A stretch of DNA of 64,000 nucleotides from Brevibacterium yomogidense. Lineage in GTDB: Bacteria; Actinomycetota; Actinomycetes; Actinomycetales; Brevibacteriaceae. The translations under genes and the position numbers were made by a program. The notes under the pieces were generated by a model. That model worked only from the letters and a program-made list of their open reading frames with translations, had not been told where the DNA came from and did no database searches. The DNA lies in the NCBI RefSeq assembly GCF_016107685.1, contig NZ_JABASY010000003.1, positions 1 to 64,000 on the forward strand, given 5' to 3'. Below are positions 14,093-25,320 of this stretch, piece after piece (position 1 is the first letter of the stretch; every line of letters starts with the position of its first letter).

Positions 14093-14772
14093 CCACCGAC
14101 CGGCCCACCTGGTTCGAGAACCCCGCGATCCGCATCGAGCTGTGGCCCGCCCTGGGCGAGACGCTCCTCATGACCGTCTTCGCGACCGCGTTCGCGATCA
14201 TCGCCGGCCTGCCGCTGGGCGTCTGGCTGTACATGACCGCGAAGGACTCCCTCACGGAGAACGCCGTCGTCTACCGGGTGGTCTCCGCGGTCGTCGACAT
14301 CGGCCGCTCGATCCCGTTCATCATCCTCATGATCGCGCTCATCCCGTTCGCCCGGTTCGTCACCGGATCGGCACTGGGCTGGCAGGCGACCGTCGTCTCC
14401 CTCACGGTGAGCGCGATCCCCTTCTACGCCCGCCTCGTCGAGGCGTCACTGCGGGAAGTCGCCACCGGCAAGATCGAAGCCGTCCAGATGATGGGCGCCG
14501 GCAACTGGCAGCTGGTGCGGCAGGTCCTCGTCCCGGAGGCGCTGCCGGGCCTCGTGTCCGGTGCGACCGTGACCGCCGTAGCGCTCGTGAGCTACACGGC
14601 GATGGCCGGAGCGGTGGGCGGGGGCGGCCTGGGGGCCCTGGCGATCTCGTACGGGTACCAGCGCTACCAGACGGACACGATGCTCGCCTGCATCGTCCTC
14701 CTCGTCGCCTGCGTCGCGCTCCTCCAGCTCCTGGGCGACCTCCTCGCCAGAACCGTCGACCATCGCGCGTAG
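14089..14772 (+). CDS. metI: methionine ABC transporter permease
   Basis: Integral membrane permease of the MetNIQ system, 227 residues with about five hydrophobic segments. The EAA-type coupling loop appears around EAVQMMGAGNWQLVRQV, typical of MetI, and the SYTAMAGAVGGGGLGALAI region matches the family. The start ATG at 14089 overlaps the metN stop (ATGA). It works with MetN in the membrane and with the lipoprotein encoded next. Confidence 0.93.
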   Translation: MTTDRPTWFENPAIRIELWPALGETLLMTVFATAFAIIAGLPLGVWLYMTAKDSLTENAVVYRVVSAVVDIGRSIPFIILMIALIPFARFVTGSALGWQATVVSLTVSAIPFYARLVEASLREVATGKIEAVQMMGAGNWQLVRQVLVPEALPGLVSGATVTAVALVSYTAMAGAVGGGGLGALAISYGYQRYQTDTMLACIVLLVACVALLQLLGDLLARTVDHRA

Positions 14773-14836
14773 AACCGCGCGCTGCACACACATCACGACC
14801 CACCAGTACCAGGTACACACCTGACGAAGGAGAACA

Positions 14837-15679
14837 ATGCGCAAGACCCTCACACTCGCAGCTGCAGTCGCAGCCACCGCCCTCACGCTGAGCGCGTGCG
14901 GTGCGGGAGGCGGCGAGGACCAGGCGGTCGGTGCCGAGAGCGACGGTGTCACGACGCTGACCGTCGGCGTCTCACCCGTTCCGCACGGCGACATCCTCAC
15001 GTTCGTCGACGAGAACCTCGCCGAAGACGCCGGGCTGGACCTCGAGATCACGGAGTACACGGACTACACCGCCCCAAACAAGGCGCTCGTCGACGGCGAC
15101 CTCGACGCCAACTACTTCCAGCACCTCCCGTACTACGAGTCGGAGGTCGAGGGGCAGGGCTACGAGCTCGCTCACTTCGACGGGGTCCACATCGAACCGT
15201 TCGCCCTCTTCTCCGAGAAGGTCGACTCCGTCGAGGACCTGCCGGACGGGGCGACAATCGGTATCAACAACGATCCGTCGAACCAGGGCCGCGCGCTCGA
15301 CCTGCTCGCCCAGGCGGGCGTCATCGGTCTCAACGACGGTGTCGACGCAGTGTCCGCGACGATCCACGACGTCGCGGACAACCCGAAGAACCTCGAGTTC
15401 GTCGAGGCGGACGCCGCACAGCTGGCGCGTACCTTGGCGGATGTCGACGCGTCGGTCATCAACGGGAACAACGCACTCGAAGCCGGACTGTCCCCCACGG
15501 AGGACGGCATCCTCGTCGAGGACGGCGAGGGCAATCCGTACGCGAACTTCCTGGCGGTGCGCGCGGGTGATGAGTCGAACGAGGCGATCGTGAAGCTCGA
15601 CGAACTGCTGCACTCCGACGAGGTCAAGCAGTACATCGAGGACACCTGGTCCGACGGAGCGGTCCTGCCGGCCTTCTGA
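14837..15679 (+). CDS. metQ: methionine-binding lipoprotein MetQ
   Basis: Substrate-binding lipoprotein of the methionine importer (NlpA family), 280 residues. The signal peptide is followed by the lipobox LSAC at 18-21, so Cys21 should carry the lipid anchor. Family segments seen are VGVSPVPHGDIL, YTDYTAPNKAL, DGDLDANYFQH and NGNNALEAGL. The start at 14837 has GAAGGAG upstream. It sits 64 bases after metI in the same operon and is followed by a strong terminator. Confidence 0.94.
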   Translation: MRKTLTLAAAVAATALTLSACGAGGGEDQAVGAESDGVTTLTVGVSPVPHGDILTFVDENLAEDAGLDLEITEYTDYTAPNKALVDGDLDANYFQHLPYYESEVEGQGYELAHFDGVHIEPFALFSEKVDSVEDLPDGATIGINNDPSNQGRALDLLAQAGVIGLNDGVDAVSATIHDVADNPKNLEFVEADAAQLARTLADVDASVINGNNALEAGLSPTEDGILVEDGEGNPYANFLAVRAGDESNEAIVKLDELLHSDEVKQYIEDTWSDGAVLPAF

Positions 15680-15703
15680 CCCGAGGACACTCAGCTCAAC
15701 GGG

Positions 15704-15746
15704 GGGCCCGGAGCTGCCGCGCGGAATCGCGTGCAGCCCCGGGCCC
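15704..15746 (+). terminator. terminator of the metNIQ operon
   Basis: GGGCCCGG pairs with CCGGGCCC, extended by CTGC/GCAG across a small internal loop. The stem begins 24 bases past the metQ stop and is followed by TTCCCCTTCTC. Confidence 0.75.
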
Positions 15747-15907
15747 TTCCCCTTCTCCCACCGCGCCGCGGCCCGTCAACCACTCAAGACTGCATACGGG
15801 AATGCAGCCGTTTCGGGTTGCATAACGGCCGGCGTGGGTGGCGGGCTCTGGCATGCGAAGAAGCATGCGGCGCGCGCGGCGGTCTCGGGCGTGCGGGTGC
15901 GTCGCGG
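15747..15907. other. gap between convergent metQ and the UbiB-like gene
   Basis: No coding frame was recognised. Two short inverted repeats occur: CTGCAT/ATGCAG (15790-15795 with 15802-15807) and GCATGC/GCATGC (15851-15856 with 15863-15868), and a GCATA motif recurs at 15792 and 15820. The second repeat could help end the minus-strand transcript. Confidence 0.3.
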
Positions 15908-17977
15908 CTAGGCCGAGCTGAGCTGGAAGTCCGCCCGCCTGTCCCGCAGCGCCGGTGCGAGGACGATGGCGGCGAGCACCATGCCTCCCAGCAGCAGCCA
16001 GGCGCCGAAGTACGTGAAGATCGTGAGCCCCGCAGCCAGCTGCGGTCCGAAGTCGAACGCCATCATGATGACCCCGGCAAGCACGAGTGCCGTTGCGAGG
16101 ACCACCTGCACGAGTTGGTCGACCACGGTGCGGACCAGGTTGCGGATGAGGTCGATGTTGAGCCCGCTGGTCCCGATGTCCAGCGTGCCGTCCTGCAGGT
16201 GCTTGACGACACGGGACAGCTCCACGGGGAAGTTCGCGACGACCGGTGCCGTCGCACTCGTGTACAGCATCGCATCCTGGGCGCTGCCCCGCAGACTGCG
16301 GGTATCGGCCAGCAGATCCCTCCCGTGCAGCCGCACGAGCCCCAGCAGGTCCGCGGACGGGTCGAGCCTGCGGAGGCTGTCCTCGAGAGTCGTGATCGCA
16401 CGGAATGCCTGGGCGACGGCCGACGGCATCGTGAACCCGTGCGACAGGATGAAGGCGAGCAGTTCGCGGAAGAAGCCGGATGCCGCACCGCCGGCCCCGT
16501 TCGCAGCGTGGTCCGCACCGTTCGGCCTGCCGCCCGCGGTCCCCGCAGCAGCGGAGGCCACGCCCCCGTCGTACTTCAGCATGATCTGCCCGATCTCCCG
16601 CTGCACGTGTCGCAGGTCCATGCCGACCGGCATCCCGAAGAGGTCGATGACCGCATTCGTGGCCGCGAGGGAATTCTGCCGTTCGAAGGCCAGCAGCAGC
16701 TGGAGGACGTCACGGCGGTCGCGGGAGTCCAGCCGCCCCACAGCGCCGAAGTCGATGAGTCCCACGCGCGCCGCGTCGGACACCATGATGTTGCCGGCAT
16801 GCAGGTCCGAGTGGAAGACACCGGACTGGAGCATCTGCCGAGCGACGACCACGAACAGGTGCTCCGCCATCTCCGTGCGGGCGATCGTCGACAGACCGCT
16901 CAGCACGTCCTCCCCCCGGGTCAGCGGCCTGCCGGGCATCCGCTCCATGACGATGACCTGTCGACCCGACAGGCCGACGAACACGTCGGGGATGCTCACG
17001 AGCGAGTCCGGCTGGGCCCGCAGGTCCTCCCGCATCGCGACGGTCTGTCGGATCTCACCGCGGTAGTCGAGCTCCTCCGCGAGGGAATCGAGGAAACCCC
17101 TTACGATCGCGGTCAGTCCGATCGTGCGGGCCCATGACGCGGTCTTCTCGAACCGCTCCGCGAGCATCATGATGATGTCCGAGTCCGCCCGCACCTGCCG
17201 ACGCAGGTTGGGGCGCTGCACCTTGATGACGACCTCTTCACCCGTCTGCAGCACGGCCCGGTGGACCTGCGCGACGGAGGCGGCTGCCAGCGGCTTCTCG
17301 TCGAACTCCCGGCACACGTCTTCGATCGTGCGGCCCCAGTGCCTCTCCAGCTCCGGCCGGATCTCTGCGAAGGGGACGGCCGGTGCCTCTGACTGCAGTG
17401 CGGAGAACTCCTCGACGAACTCGGCAGGGATCATGTCCGCCCGTGTCGCGACGAACTGTCCGAGCTTCACGAAGGTGACGCCTGCGGCGGCGAGGGCCTG
17501 CGCGGTGGTCTGCGCGACCTCCCGCATGGACACTCTCAGACTGGGGATGCGGGGGCGCAGGTACCGGCGCAGACCGTAGCGGATGACGAGGTTCTGGATC
17601 TCCCCAGCCCGCCGCACTCTGCGGTACCAGGTCGGAAGGCGCGAGGCGGTCCGGGCGGCCTGGGAGAAGGAGCCGGACGGCAGGACGAGTTCGATCGCCA
17701 GCATGACATAGAGCTGGATCGCGACGAACCAGGCGAAGACCAGCAGGAACACCATGACGGCGGGGAAGCTCATCCCCAGGAAGGGGACGTCTCCCCGCTG
17801 GACGATCTCCAGCATCGAGAACGCCTGGAGGGAGGCCGGCCAGATCGACAGTCCCATGACGAGCGAGACGATCGTGTTCCTGAGGGCACCCGTGCCGACC
17901 GTGATGAGCCGGCGCACGAACACGCCGACGATGATGGCGTTGACGAGGCCCAGGACTATCGTCCAGAAGACGTCCAC
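15908..17977 (-). CDS. AarF/UbiB (ABC1) family atypical kinase
   Basis: A 689-residue membrane-associated ABC1 kinase-like protein. Two or three hydrophobic segments lie in the first 100 residues and two more at the C terminus (roughly 630-680). Kinase-like motifs in order: GQFVATRADMIP (KxGQ motif), VVIKVQRPNL with the ATP-site Lys, HSDLHAGNIMV and LIDFGAVG. UbiB relatives support isoprenoid quinone synthesis or lipid homeostasis. Actinomycetes use menaquinone, so the true role here is open. It follows the SDR gene by 58 bases on the same strand and may share its transcript. Confidence 0.88.
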   Translation of the reverse strand: MDVFWTIVLGLVNAIIVGVFVRRLITVGTGALRNTIVSLVMGLSIWPASLQAFSMLEIVQRGDVPFLGMSFPAVMVFLLVFAWFVAIQLYVMLAIELVLPSGSFSQAARTASRLPTWYRRVRRAGEIQNLVIRYGLRRYLRPRIPSLRVSMREVAQTTAQALAAAGVTFVKLGQFVATRADMIPAEFVEEFSALQSEAPAVPFAEIRPELERHWGRTIEDVCREFDEKPLAAASVAQVHRAVLQTGEEVVIKVQRPNLRRQVRADSDIIMMLAERFEKTASWARTIGLTAIVRGFLDSLAEELDYRGEIRQTVAMREDLRAQPDSLVSIPDVFVGLSGRQVIVMERMPGRPLTRGEDVLSGLSTIARTEMAEHLFVVVARQMLQSGVFHSDLHAGNIMVSDAARVGLIDFGAVGRLDSRDRRDVLQLLLAFERQNSLAATNAVIDLFGMPVGMDLRHVQREIGQIMLKYDGGVASAAAGTAGGRPNGADHAANGAGGAASGFFRELLAFILSHGFTMPSAVAQAFRAITTLEDSLRRLDPSADLLGLVRLHGRDLLADTRSLRGSAQDAMLYTSATAPVVANFPVELSRVVKHLQDGTLDIGTSGLNIDLIRNLVRTVVDQLVQVVLATALVLAGVIMMAFDFGPQLAAGLTIFTYFGAWLLLGGMVLAAIVLAPALRDRRADFQLSSA

Positions 17978-18035
17978 GGGGCTCCCTTCCTCCGATACGG
18001 TGCGGCTGCGGGTGTGGTCGCAGTGCGGGGCAACG

Positions 18036-18929
18036 CTACTGCATGCGCATGGAGAGCGTGCGCAGGCCGTCGCCGAGGTCCCCCGCCGTCAGCGTTCCGG
18101 CTGCGGCTTCGAGGGACGCCGGGGTGTCGATCCCAGCGCGCACGTAGCGGCCGGTCCAGGCGTCGAGGCGGCCGGAGGCCAGCCCGACGGCGAGGGCTGC
18201 CACCGCCTGCGGATCGGTCCAGTCGGACCCCACGCGATGGTCGTGCATCGGCATCGACTTCGTCATGTCCGATTCGACGACGCCGGGGGCCATCTCGAAC
18301 ACGCGCAGACCCCGGTCGTGCCCGTAGTCGACGAGGGACTGCGCCAAGCGGAACAGCCCGGCCTTCGACGCGGAGTACGCGGCGTGTGACGGCGTGCCCT
18401 GCGCTCCCGAACCGGAGTTCAGGTCGATGATCCGCACGGGTGCGCCGGTGGATTCCGCGGTCGCGAACAGCTGTGGGAGCAGCGCGTGGACGACGCGGAA
18501 GACGCCGGTCAGGTTCGTCTCGATGACGGCGGCCATGTCGTCGGCATCCGCCTCCCACACGGGTCCCTCGCTCGCCTCGACCATGCCGGCGTTGTTGACG
18601 AGTGTCCGCAGGGGTGTGCTCCAGTCAGCGGCGACGCGAGCCGCCGCGTCCGCGAATGCCGCGACGGACGCGGGATCGGTGACGTCGAGTGCGGCACCGA
18701 TTACCCGGGGGCGCTCCGTGGCGGGGCCCGCGGTCTCCACCGACGACCTGGCCACCGCCTCGGCCGCCGATTCCGCATCCGCTGCGGACCGGGCGGTGAG
18801 GAGGACGGGGTGTCCTGCTGCTGCGAAGCCCGTCGCGAGCGCCCTGCCGATCCCGCGCGAGCCGCCCGTGATGACGGCGAGCCCCGCCGCAGGATCGATC
18901 GGCGAGGCCGACGTGGTGGGCTCCGTCAT
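18036..18929 (-). CDS. SDR family NAD(P)-dependent oxidoreductase
   Basis: Short-chain dehydrogenase/reductase of 297 residues. The cofactor loop TGGSRGIG is at 21-28, NNAG at 112-115, a catalytic Ser lies in the NSGSG segment near 172-175, and YSASK gives Tyr185 and Lys189. The substrate cannot be told from sequence. Its ATG at 18929 overlaps the pheT stop (ATGA), so it is translationally coupled to the phenylalanyl-tRNA synthetase genes, an association with no obvious functional logic. Confidence 0.88.
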   Translation of the reverse strand: MTEPTTSASPIDPAAGLAVITGGSRGIGRALATGFAAAGHPVLLTARSAADAESAAEAVARSSVETAGPATERPRVIGAALDVTDPASVAAFADAAARVAADWSTPLRTLVNNAGMVEASEGPVWEADADDMAAVIETNLTGVFRVVHALLPQLFATAESTGAPVRIIDLNSGSGAQGTPSHAAYSASKAGLFRLAQSLVDYGHDRGLRVFEMAPGVVESDMTKSMPMHDHRVGSDWTDPQAVAALAVGLASGRLDAWTGRYVRAGIDTPASLEAAAGTLTAGDLGDGLRTLSMRMQ

Positions 18930-21459
18930 GACCGGACCTCCGCTCCGTGCTGTGCGGCTGCCGCGTCCGTCGCCTTCTGGCGGAGCGCGGACGCCTCATC
19001 CGCGGTGAGAGTGCGGTCCGCTGCGCGGAACGTCATGCGCAGCGCCACCGACTTGCGCCCTTCTGGAACCTGGTCGCCGGTGTAGACGTCGAACACCTCC
19101 AGCGCCTCCAGCTCCTCACCGGCAGCGGCACGGAGCGTGGCCGTGAGCGTGCCGGCCGGCAGCTGGGCGTCGACGACGAGTGCGACGTCCTGCCGGGAGA
19201 CGGGATACGTCGACAGCGCACCGTCCCAGTCCCGCGTGTCCGGCTGGGCGAGCAGCGCGTCGAGGTCGACCTCGAAGGCGACGGTCCGAGCCGGGAGCCC
19301 GAGGTTCTCGCAGACCTTCGGGTGGAGTTCGCCGGCGAAGCCGAACACGGCTCCGTCCGCGCAGAGGAGCCGTGCGCATCGGCCCGGGTGCCAGGGGGCG
19401 CGGGCCGCGGACTCCGCCCGGATCGACTGCCCGTTCGCCACCGCGATCCTGTGGACCAGGTCGATCGCGTCGTGCGCGTCCGCCCGCCGACCGTCACCCA
19501 GCACGCCCGGCAGCTCGATGTGCCCCGCCATGACGCCGGCGATGTGGAACGGCTGCGCCGGCACGGACCGCAGCACCGCCGCCAGCTCGTCGGCAGTGGG
19601 ATGGTGTCCCGGTGCGAACCGGGGGCCCGGACCGTCCGTCGGCCGACCGCCCTCCGTCACCAGACCCGCTTCGAAGACCGCGACGTCCTTGAAGCCGCGA
19701 CCGGTGTTCCGCACGACCGCGTCCAGGAGTGTCGCGAGAAGGTTCGACCGCATGAGCGGCCTGTCCTCGCCCAGAGGGTTCGCGAGCCGCACCATCGTCC
19801 GGCGCTCGTCGTCCTGCGGGAGGAGCAGCTCGTCCGCCCGGTTCTGCGACGTGAACGGGTACGTCAGCACCTCGCTGAGGCCGCGGGCCGCCAGCAGATT
19901 CGACACGCGGCGGCGGGCCCGCTGCGCCGCGGTGAGGCCGGAACCACCGGGCGCCTGGGGTTCGACGGACGGGATCCGGTCGTATCCCCCGGCCCGCACC
20001 ACCTCCTCGACGAGGTCCACTGGGGTGAGCAGGTCGGGTCGCCACGTGGGGACCGTCACCCGCAGGACGGTGCCTGAGTCCTGTGTGCCGGCAACGGCCT
20101 CGGCGTACGTGCCGACGGCTGCGAGCAGCGCCACCACCTCGTCCGCCGCATACGCGACGCCCACACGGGACGTCGGCAGGTCCGCGGGCATCTCAAGGAC
20201 GCGCGGCGTCGGAGCAGTCCCCGCTTCGGTCGCGTCCGCGCTGAGCGTGCCTCCTGCCAGTTCGACCATGAGGTCGGCTGCCCGGCGCGCGGCAGCGGGA
20301 CCCAGCGCGGGGTCCACTCCCCGCTCGAACCGCTTGGCTGCTTCACTGGGCAACCGGTGCCTGCGGGCGGTCCGTGCGATCGAGACCTGATCGAAGTGCG
20401 CCGCCTCGATGACGACGTCCCGCGTCGTATCCGTCACCTCGAGCGCCGCCGAGCCCATCACCCCGGCGAGGCCGATGATGCGGGAACCGTCTTCGCCCGT
20501 GCCCGCATCCGTGATGAGGAGGTCCTCCGGGTCGAGCTTCCGTGTCACGTCGTCGAGCGTCACGAGCTGCTCGCCCGCCCGCGCGCGCCGCACGGTGATG
20601 GGACCGGCGAGCTTCTGCGCGTCGTAGGCGTGCAGCGGTTGTCCCAGCTCGAGCATGACGTAGTTCGTGATGTCCACGGTGAGGCTGATGGGCCGCATGC
20701 CCGCCTCGAGCAGCCGGCGCGCCATCCAGAACGGCGTCGTCGCCGACGGATCGATCCCCGTGACGGTGAGCGCGGTGAAGCGCGAGCAGCCCGGCACGTC
20801 GTGGATCGGCGCGGAGTCCGCGAGGACCACGGGGAAGCCCGAGGCGTTCGGGACGTCCGTGTCGATGTCCGCGGGGTCTGCGAAGTCCTGACTCTTGAGC
20901 ATCGCGAATTCGCGGGCGATCCCCCGCATGCTCAGCTGGTAGCCGCGGTCCGGGGTGACATTCACGTCGAGAGTGACCCGGTCGAGTCCGAGGAGCGGGA
21001 TCGCGTCCTCCCCGGGCGCCCCCTCCAGCCCCAGGTCGGACAGGACGATGATGCCGTCGTGGTCGTCGCCCAGGCCCAGTTCGCGTGACGAGCAGATCAT
21101 GCCGTCGGACACGTGCCCGTATGTCTTGCGCGCAGCGATGGCGAACCCGCCCGGCAGCACCGCGCCCGGCAGAGCCGTCACGACGAGGTCGCCGGGACCG
21201 AAGTTGTGCGCACCGCAAACGATGCCACGGGGGTCGGACTCTCCCACATCGACGGTGCACCAGTTGATGGTCTTGCCGTTGGAGTGCTCCTCGGGCTCCG
21301 CCGTGACGACACGGCCCACCACGAGCGGGCCCGTGACGTCGGGCCCGATGTACTCCTCCTCCTCCAGCCCGATCCCCGCGAACTCCGCAGCGAGGACGTG
21401 CGCGTCGTCGACGACGGAGAGATCGACGTACTCGGACAGCCATTCGAGTGGGACGCGCA

Positions 21460-21460
<1 letters not shown>
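18926..21460 (-). CDS. pheT: phenylalanine--tRNA ligase beta subunit
   Basis: Beta chain of the alpha2-beta2 PheRS, 844 residues, normal for the full-length form. The N-terminal region (about 40-150) is the tRNA-binding OB fold. The B3/B4 editing domain and B5 domain follow (PSEAAKRFERGVDP is a typical B5-adjacent segment), and the C terminus is an FDX-ACB anticodon-binding domain. The start at 21460 (Met-Arg-Val-Pro) overlaps the pheS stop by one base (TGATG). Confidence 0.96.
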
Positions 21461-22614
<1,154 letters not shown>

Positions 22615-23529
22615 TCACGAATGCATGCTTCGAGCGGATTCGTAGATGCAGATGCTCGCCGCAGAGGCGAGGTTGAGGCTCTCCGCCCGCCCATACAGAG
22701 GAATCGCCACGGCCGCATCGCATTCCGAGCGGTCCGCCTCCGGCAGACCCCACGCCTCATTGCCGAAGACCCACGCCGTGCGCCGGGACAGGTCGAGTCC
22801 GGTATCCCACGGGACGTGGAGGTCGTGTGCCGGCGGGTGGGCGTCCGCAGCGAGCACCTGCAGACCGCGTGCTCGTGCAAGCTCCGTCACCTCGGGCAGC
22901 CCCACGCCCGTGACGACGGGGATGTGGAAGAGCGACCCCACTGTCGACCGCACCGTCTTCGGGTTGTAGACGTCGACGCTGGAGGAGGTCACCACGACGG
23001 CGTCCGCGCCGGCGGCGTCCGCCACACGGAGGACCGTCCCGGCATTGCCGGGATCGCGCACCTGGGAGAGCACGACGAGCAGCCGGGCCTCACGCGTGAC
23101 CACATCGGTGAGGGACACGTCGAGGTGCTCCACGACAGCGACGATGCCCTGGGAGGCTACGGTGTCCGTCACCACGGACAGCACCTCGGCGGTCGCCTGC
23201 CGGACGCGCAGACCCGCTTCACCGGCGGTTTCGATGACATCCGGATGCCGGTCCGCGGCCTCGGCGGTCGCCCACACGTCGAGCACCGCGCCGCGGGGCG
23301 CAGGCCGGGCGGAGACGTCCTCCTCACCAGCCCGGGGCGGAATGGTGACGGCGGACGGCCGCAGGTCGCCGTGGCGCATCAGCGCTTCACGGACCGCCTG
23401 AGGACCCTCGGCGACGAAGCGACGGGACTTCGTCCTCCAGGACCGCTTCGCGAGCTTGCCCGCCTCGCGGATCCGCGGAGAATCGGGGCGGGTGATGACC
23501 GGGCCGGTGAGGCGGGGGTGACAATCCAT
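22615..23529 (-). CDS. TrmH/SpoU family RNA 2'-O-methyltransferase
   Basis: A SAM-dependent SPOUT-fold RNA ribose methyltransferase of 304 residues. The three SpoU motifs are present: DPGNAGTVLRVADAAG (NxGxxxR), WVFGNEAWGLP, and IPLYGRAESLNLASAA (the knot segment). An N-terminal 85-residue L30e-like substrate-binding domain precedes it. Genes at this place next to rplT in actinomycetes are often called 23S rRNA methylase; the exact nucleotide is unknown. It lies 127 bases after rplT, beyond a hairpin, and 90 bases before pheS. Confidence 0.88.
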   Translation of the reverse strand: MDCHPRLTGPVITRPDSPRIREAGKLAKRSWRTKSRRFVAEGPQAVREALMRHGDLRPSAVTIPPRAGEEDVSARPAPRGAVLDVWATAEAADRHPDVIETAGEAGLRVRQATAEVLSVVTDTVASQGIVAVVEHLDVSLTDVVTREARLLVVLSQVRDPGNAGTVLRVADAAGADAVVVTSSSVDVYNPKTVRSTVGSLFHIPVVTGVGLPEVTELARARGLQVLAADAHPPAHDLHVPWDTGLDLSRRTAWVFGNEAWGLPEADRSECDAAVAIPLYGRAESLNLASAASICIYESARSMHS

Positions 23530-23581
23530 ACTGGAAGCCTACCCACGCGGCCGCGTGCGGACCGCCAGGGACCGCAGACGA

Positions 23582-23629
23582 CGACAGCGGGGTCGGGGAC
23601 CCGTGAGGATCACCACAACCCCGCTGTCG
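23582..23629 (-). terminator. terminator of the infC-rpmI-rplT operon
   Basis: A perfect 12-bp stem (23582-23593 with 23618-23629) with a 24-base loop starts 28 bases past the rplT stop on the minus strand. The long loop makes it less certain than the other terminators here. Confidence 0.6.
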
Positions 23630-23656
23630 CAGGCTCCTCAGGACGAGGAGAGCGGC

Positions 23657-24046
23657 TCAGGCCGCGGAAGTCTTCGGTGCGTTGACATCCGAGGGGAGCG
23701 CGTCCTTCGCGACCTTGACGAGCGTCGCGAACGTCGCCTGGTCGTTGACGGCCAGCTCGGCCAGCATACGACGATCGACCTCGACGCCTGCGGCCTTCAG
23801 ACCCTGGATGAAGCGGTTGTAGGTCATCCCGTTCGCACGGGCACCGGCATTGATGCGCTGGATCCAGAGACGACGGAAGTCGCCCTTGCGAGCGCGACGG
23901 TCCCGGTAGCTGTAGACCAGCGAATGGATGACCTGTTCCTTGGCCTTCCGGTACAGGCGCGAACGCTGCCCCCGGTAGCCGCTCGCCCGGTCAAGGATGA
24001 CCCGGCGCTTCTTCTTGGCGTTGAGCGCCCTCTTCACACGTGCCAC
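23657..24046 (-). CDS. rplT: 50S ribosomal protein L20
   Basis: Binds 23S rRNA early in 50S assembly and, in several bacteria, represses its own operon. It has 129 residues; the N-terminal arm [14 protein letters not shown] and [17 protein letters not shown] are classic L20. The start is GTG at 24046 with AAGGAG five bases upstream. It is the last gene of the infC-rpmI-rplT operon. A perfect hairpin lies in the gap after rpmI. Confidence 0.97.
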   Translation of the reverse strand: MARVKRALNAKKKRRVILDRASGYRGQRSRLYRKAKEQVIHSLVYSYRDRRARKGDFRRLWIQRINAGARANGMTYNRFIQGLKAAGVEVDRRMLAELAVNDQATFATLVKVAKDALPSDVNAPKTSAA

Positions 24047-24067
24047 GTGTACTCCTTGTGAATATCA

Positions 24068-24087
24068 CCCACTGCGGTGGCAGTGGG
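24068..24087 (-). other. hairpin between rpmI and rplT
   Basis: CCCACTGC and GCAGTGGG form a perfect 8-bp stem with a four-base loop, 22 bases upstream of the rplT start and just before its Shine-Dalgarno. It might tune rplT translation or mRNA processing; no T run, so it is unlikely to be a terminator. Confidence 0.4.
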
Positions 24088-24152
24088 GCCGCACGTCCCG
24101 CGGTGCCGTCGAACGGTCCGGGGCGCGCAGTGCTGTCTGCGGTGTCAGGAAC

Positions 24153-24350
24153 TCAGCGCTTGCCGAGGAGCTTGAGGCCCTTGGCCCGGTCGCCCTTCGT
24201 CAGCACCTGGTCCATAGAGATCCGACGCTTGCGGCGCGAGGACTTGTGCTCAGCGAGGTGACGCTTGTTGACGCCCTCCCGCATGACCTTGCCGCTGCCG
24301 GTGAGGCGCAGACGCTTCTTGGCGCCGCTGTGGGTCTTCTGCTTCGGCAT
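24153..24350 (-). CDS. rpmI: 50S ribosomal protein L35
   Basis: A small basic 50S protein of 65 residues, the normal length. [20 protein letters not shown] and the downstream RRKRRIS segment are diagnostic. The start at 24350 (Met-Pro-Lys) has AAGGAGAA upstream. It lies 42 bases after infC in the conserved infC-rpmI-rplT order. Confidence 0.97.
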   Translation of the reverse strand: MPKQKTHSGAKKRLRLTGSGKVMREGVNKRHLAEHKSSRRKRRISMDQVLTKGDRAKGLKLLGKR

Positions 24351-24392
24351 GGTGCCGTTCTCCTTCACATCTCGTCGTAGAGCTTCGGTGGG

Positions 24393-25040
24393 TCAGGAAT
24401 CCGCCGCGGGGGCGTCCCCCGCCTGGGCCTCAGCCTTCGCCTGTGCTTCGCGGTCGCGGCGGGACTTGACCTCCGCCTGCGATCCCCTCGATCCGGCGGA
24501 CGCATTGCGCGATTCCGCCTTCGCGTCGGCCTTGGACTTCGTCGGTGCGATGACCATGACCATGTTGCGCCCGTCCACGCGGGGCGAGGACTCGACTGTT
24601 CCGAGCTCGGACACGTCTTCAGCCAGCCGGTTGAGGAGTCTGACGCCCATCTCCGGCCGCGACTGCTCACGCCCGCGGAACATGATCATGACCTTGACCT
24701 TGTCCCCGCCCGTGAGGAACCGCGTGACGTGTCCCTTCTTGGTCTCGTAGTCGTGTTCGTCGATCTTGAGCCGGAAGCGGATCTCCTTGAGGGCCGTGTT
24801 GGCCTGGTTCTTCCGTGCTTCACGCGCCTTCTGAGCGGACTCGTACTTGAACTTGCCGTAGTCCATGAGTTTGGCGACAGGAGGCTTCGCCTGCGGCGCG
24901 ACCTCGACGAGATCGAGGTCCGCTTCACGGGCGAGATCAAGGGCCTTTCGCATTGCGACGATGCCCACCTGCTCCCCATTCGGTCCGACGAGGCGGACTT
25001 CCGGGACTCTGATCCTGTCGTTGATACGCGGCTCGCTGAT
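24393..25040 (-). CDS. infC: translation initiation factor IF-3
   Basis: Binds the 30S subunit and checks start codons and initiator tRNA. It runs 215 residues from the proposed start. The first residues [20 protein letters not shown] and the linker and C domain ([31 protein letters not shown]) are typical. There is no usable in-frame ATG, GTG or TTG near the conserved N terminus; AAGGAG (25047-25052) is six bases upstream of an ATC codon at 25040, so ATC is proposed as the start. Rare starts let IF-3 control its own synthesis in other bacteria. The C-terminal tail of about 40 residues is Lys/Ala/Glu-rich. Confidence 0.94.
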   Translation of the reverse strand: MSEPRINDRIRVPEVRLVGPNGEQVGIVAMRKALDLAREADLDLVEVAPQAKPPVAKLMDYGKFKYESAQKAREARKNQANTALKEIRFRLKIDEHDYETKKGHVTRFLTGGDKVKVMIMFRGREQSRPEMGVRLLNRLAEDVSELGTVESSPRVDGRNMVMVIAPTKSKADAKAESRNASAGSRGSQAEVKSRRDREAQAKAEAQAGDAPAADS

Positions 25041-25090
25041 GTGCTGCTCCTTCTCGACTGAAAACGACCTTCCGGCAACCGGGAATGCAA

Positions 25091-25123
25091 AAGGCCCCGA
25101 CTGCCGATGCAGAGAGGGCCTTG
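25091..25123 (-). promoter_or_regulatory. candidate attenuator in the infC leader
   Basis: On the minus strand AAGGCCC (25117-25123) pairs with GGGCCTT (25091-25097) and the sequence runs on as TTTTGC, the pattern of an intrinsic terminator about 50 bases before the infC start. An upstream CTGCCGA segment can pair with TCGGCAG in its loop, a possible competing fold. This would suit control of the operon by L20 or IF-3 but is unproved. Confidence 0.45.
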
Positions 25124-25168
25124 GATACACCACAGAAAACGGTCGGCAGGCTGCCGCAGTTACTGCGC

Positions 25169-25190
25169 AGCGCGACGATAGAGTCGCGCT
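25169..25190. other. hairpin in the infC/DUF1844 intergenic region
   Basis: AGCGCGAC and GTCGCGCT form a perfect 8-bp inverted repeat with a six-base loop. It lies in the divergent promoter region and may belong to the infC leader or be a regulator site. Confidence 0.3.
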
Positions 25191-25320
25191 GAGAGGTACC
25201 CGATCGCCATGAGCGATCCAGGTGGGAGCCCGAAGCCCCGCTTTGCACGCATCCCACGATACTCCACTTCCCTGCGGAGTGCACATCGACCGACCGGGCG
25301 CGTGTGCGAGACTTGGGCTC

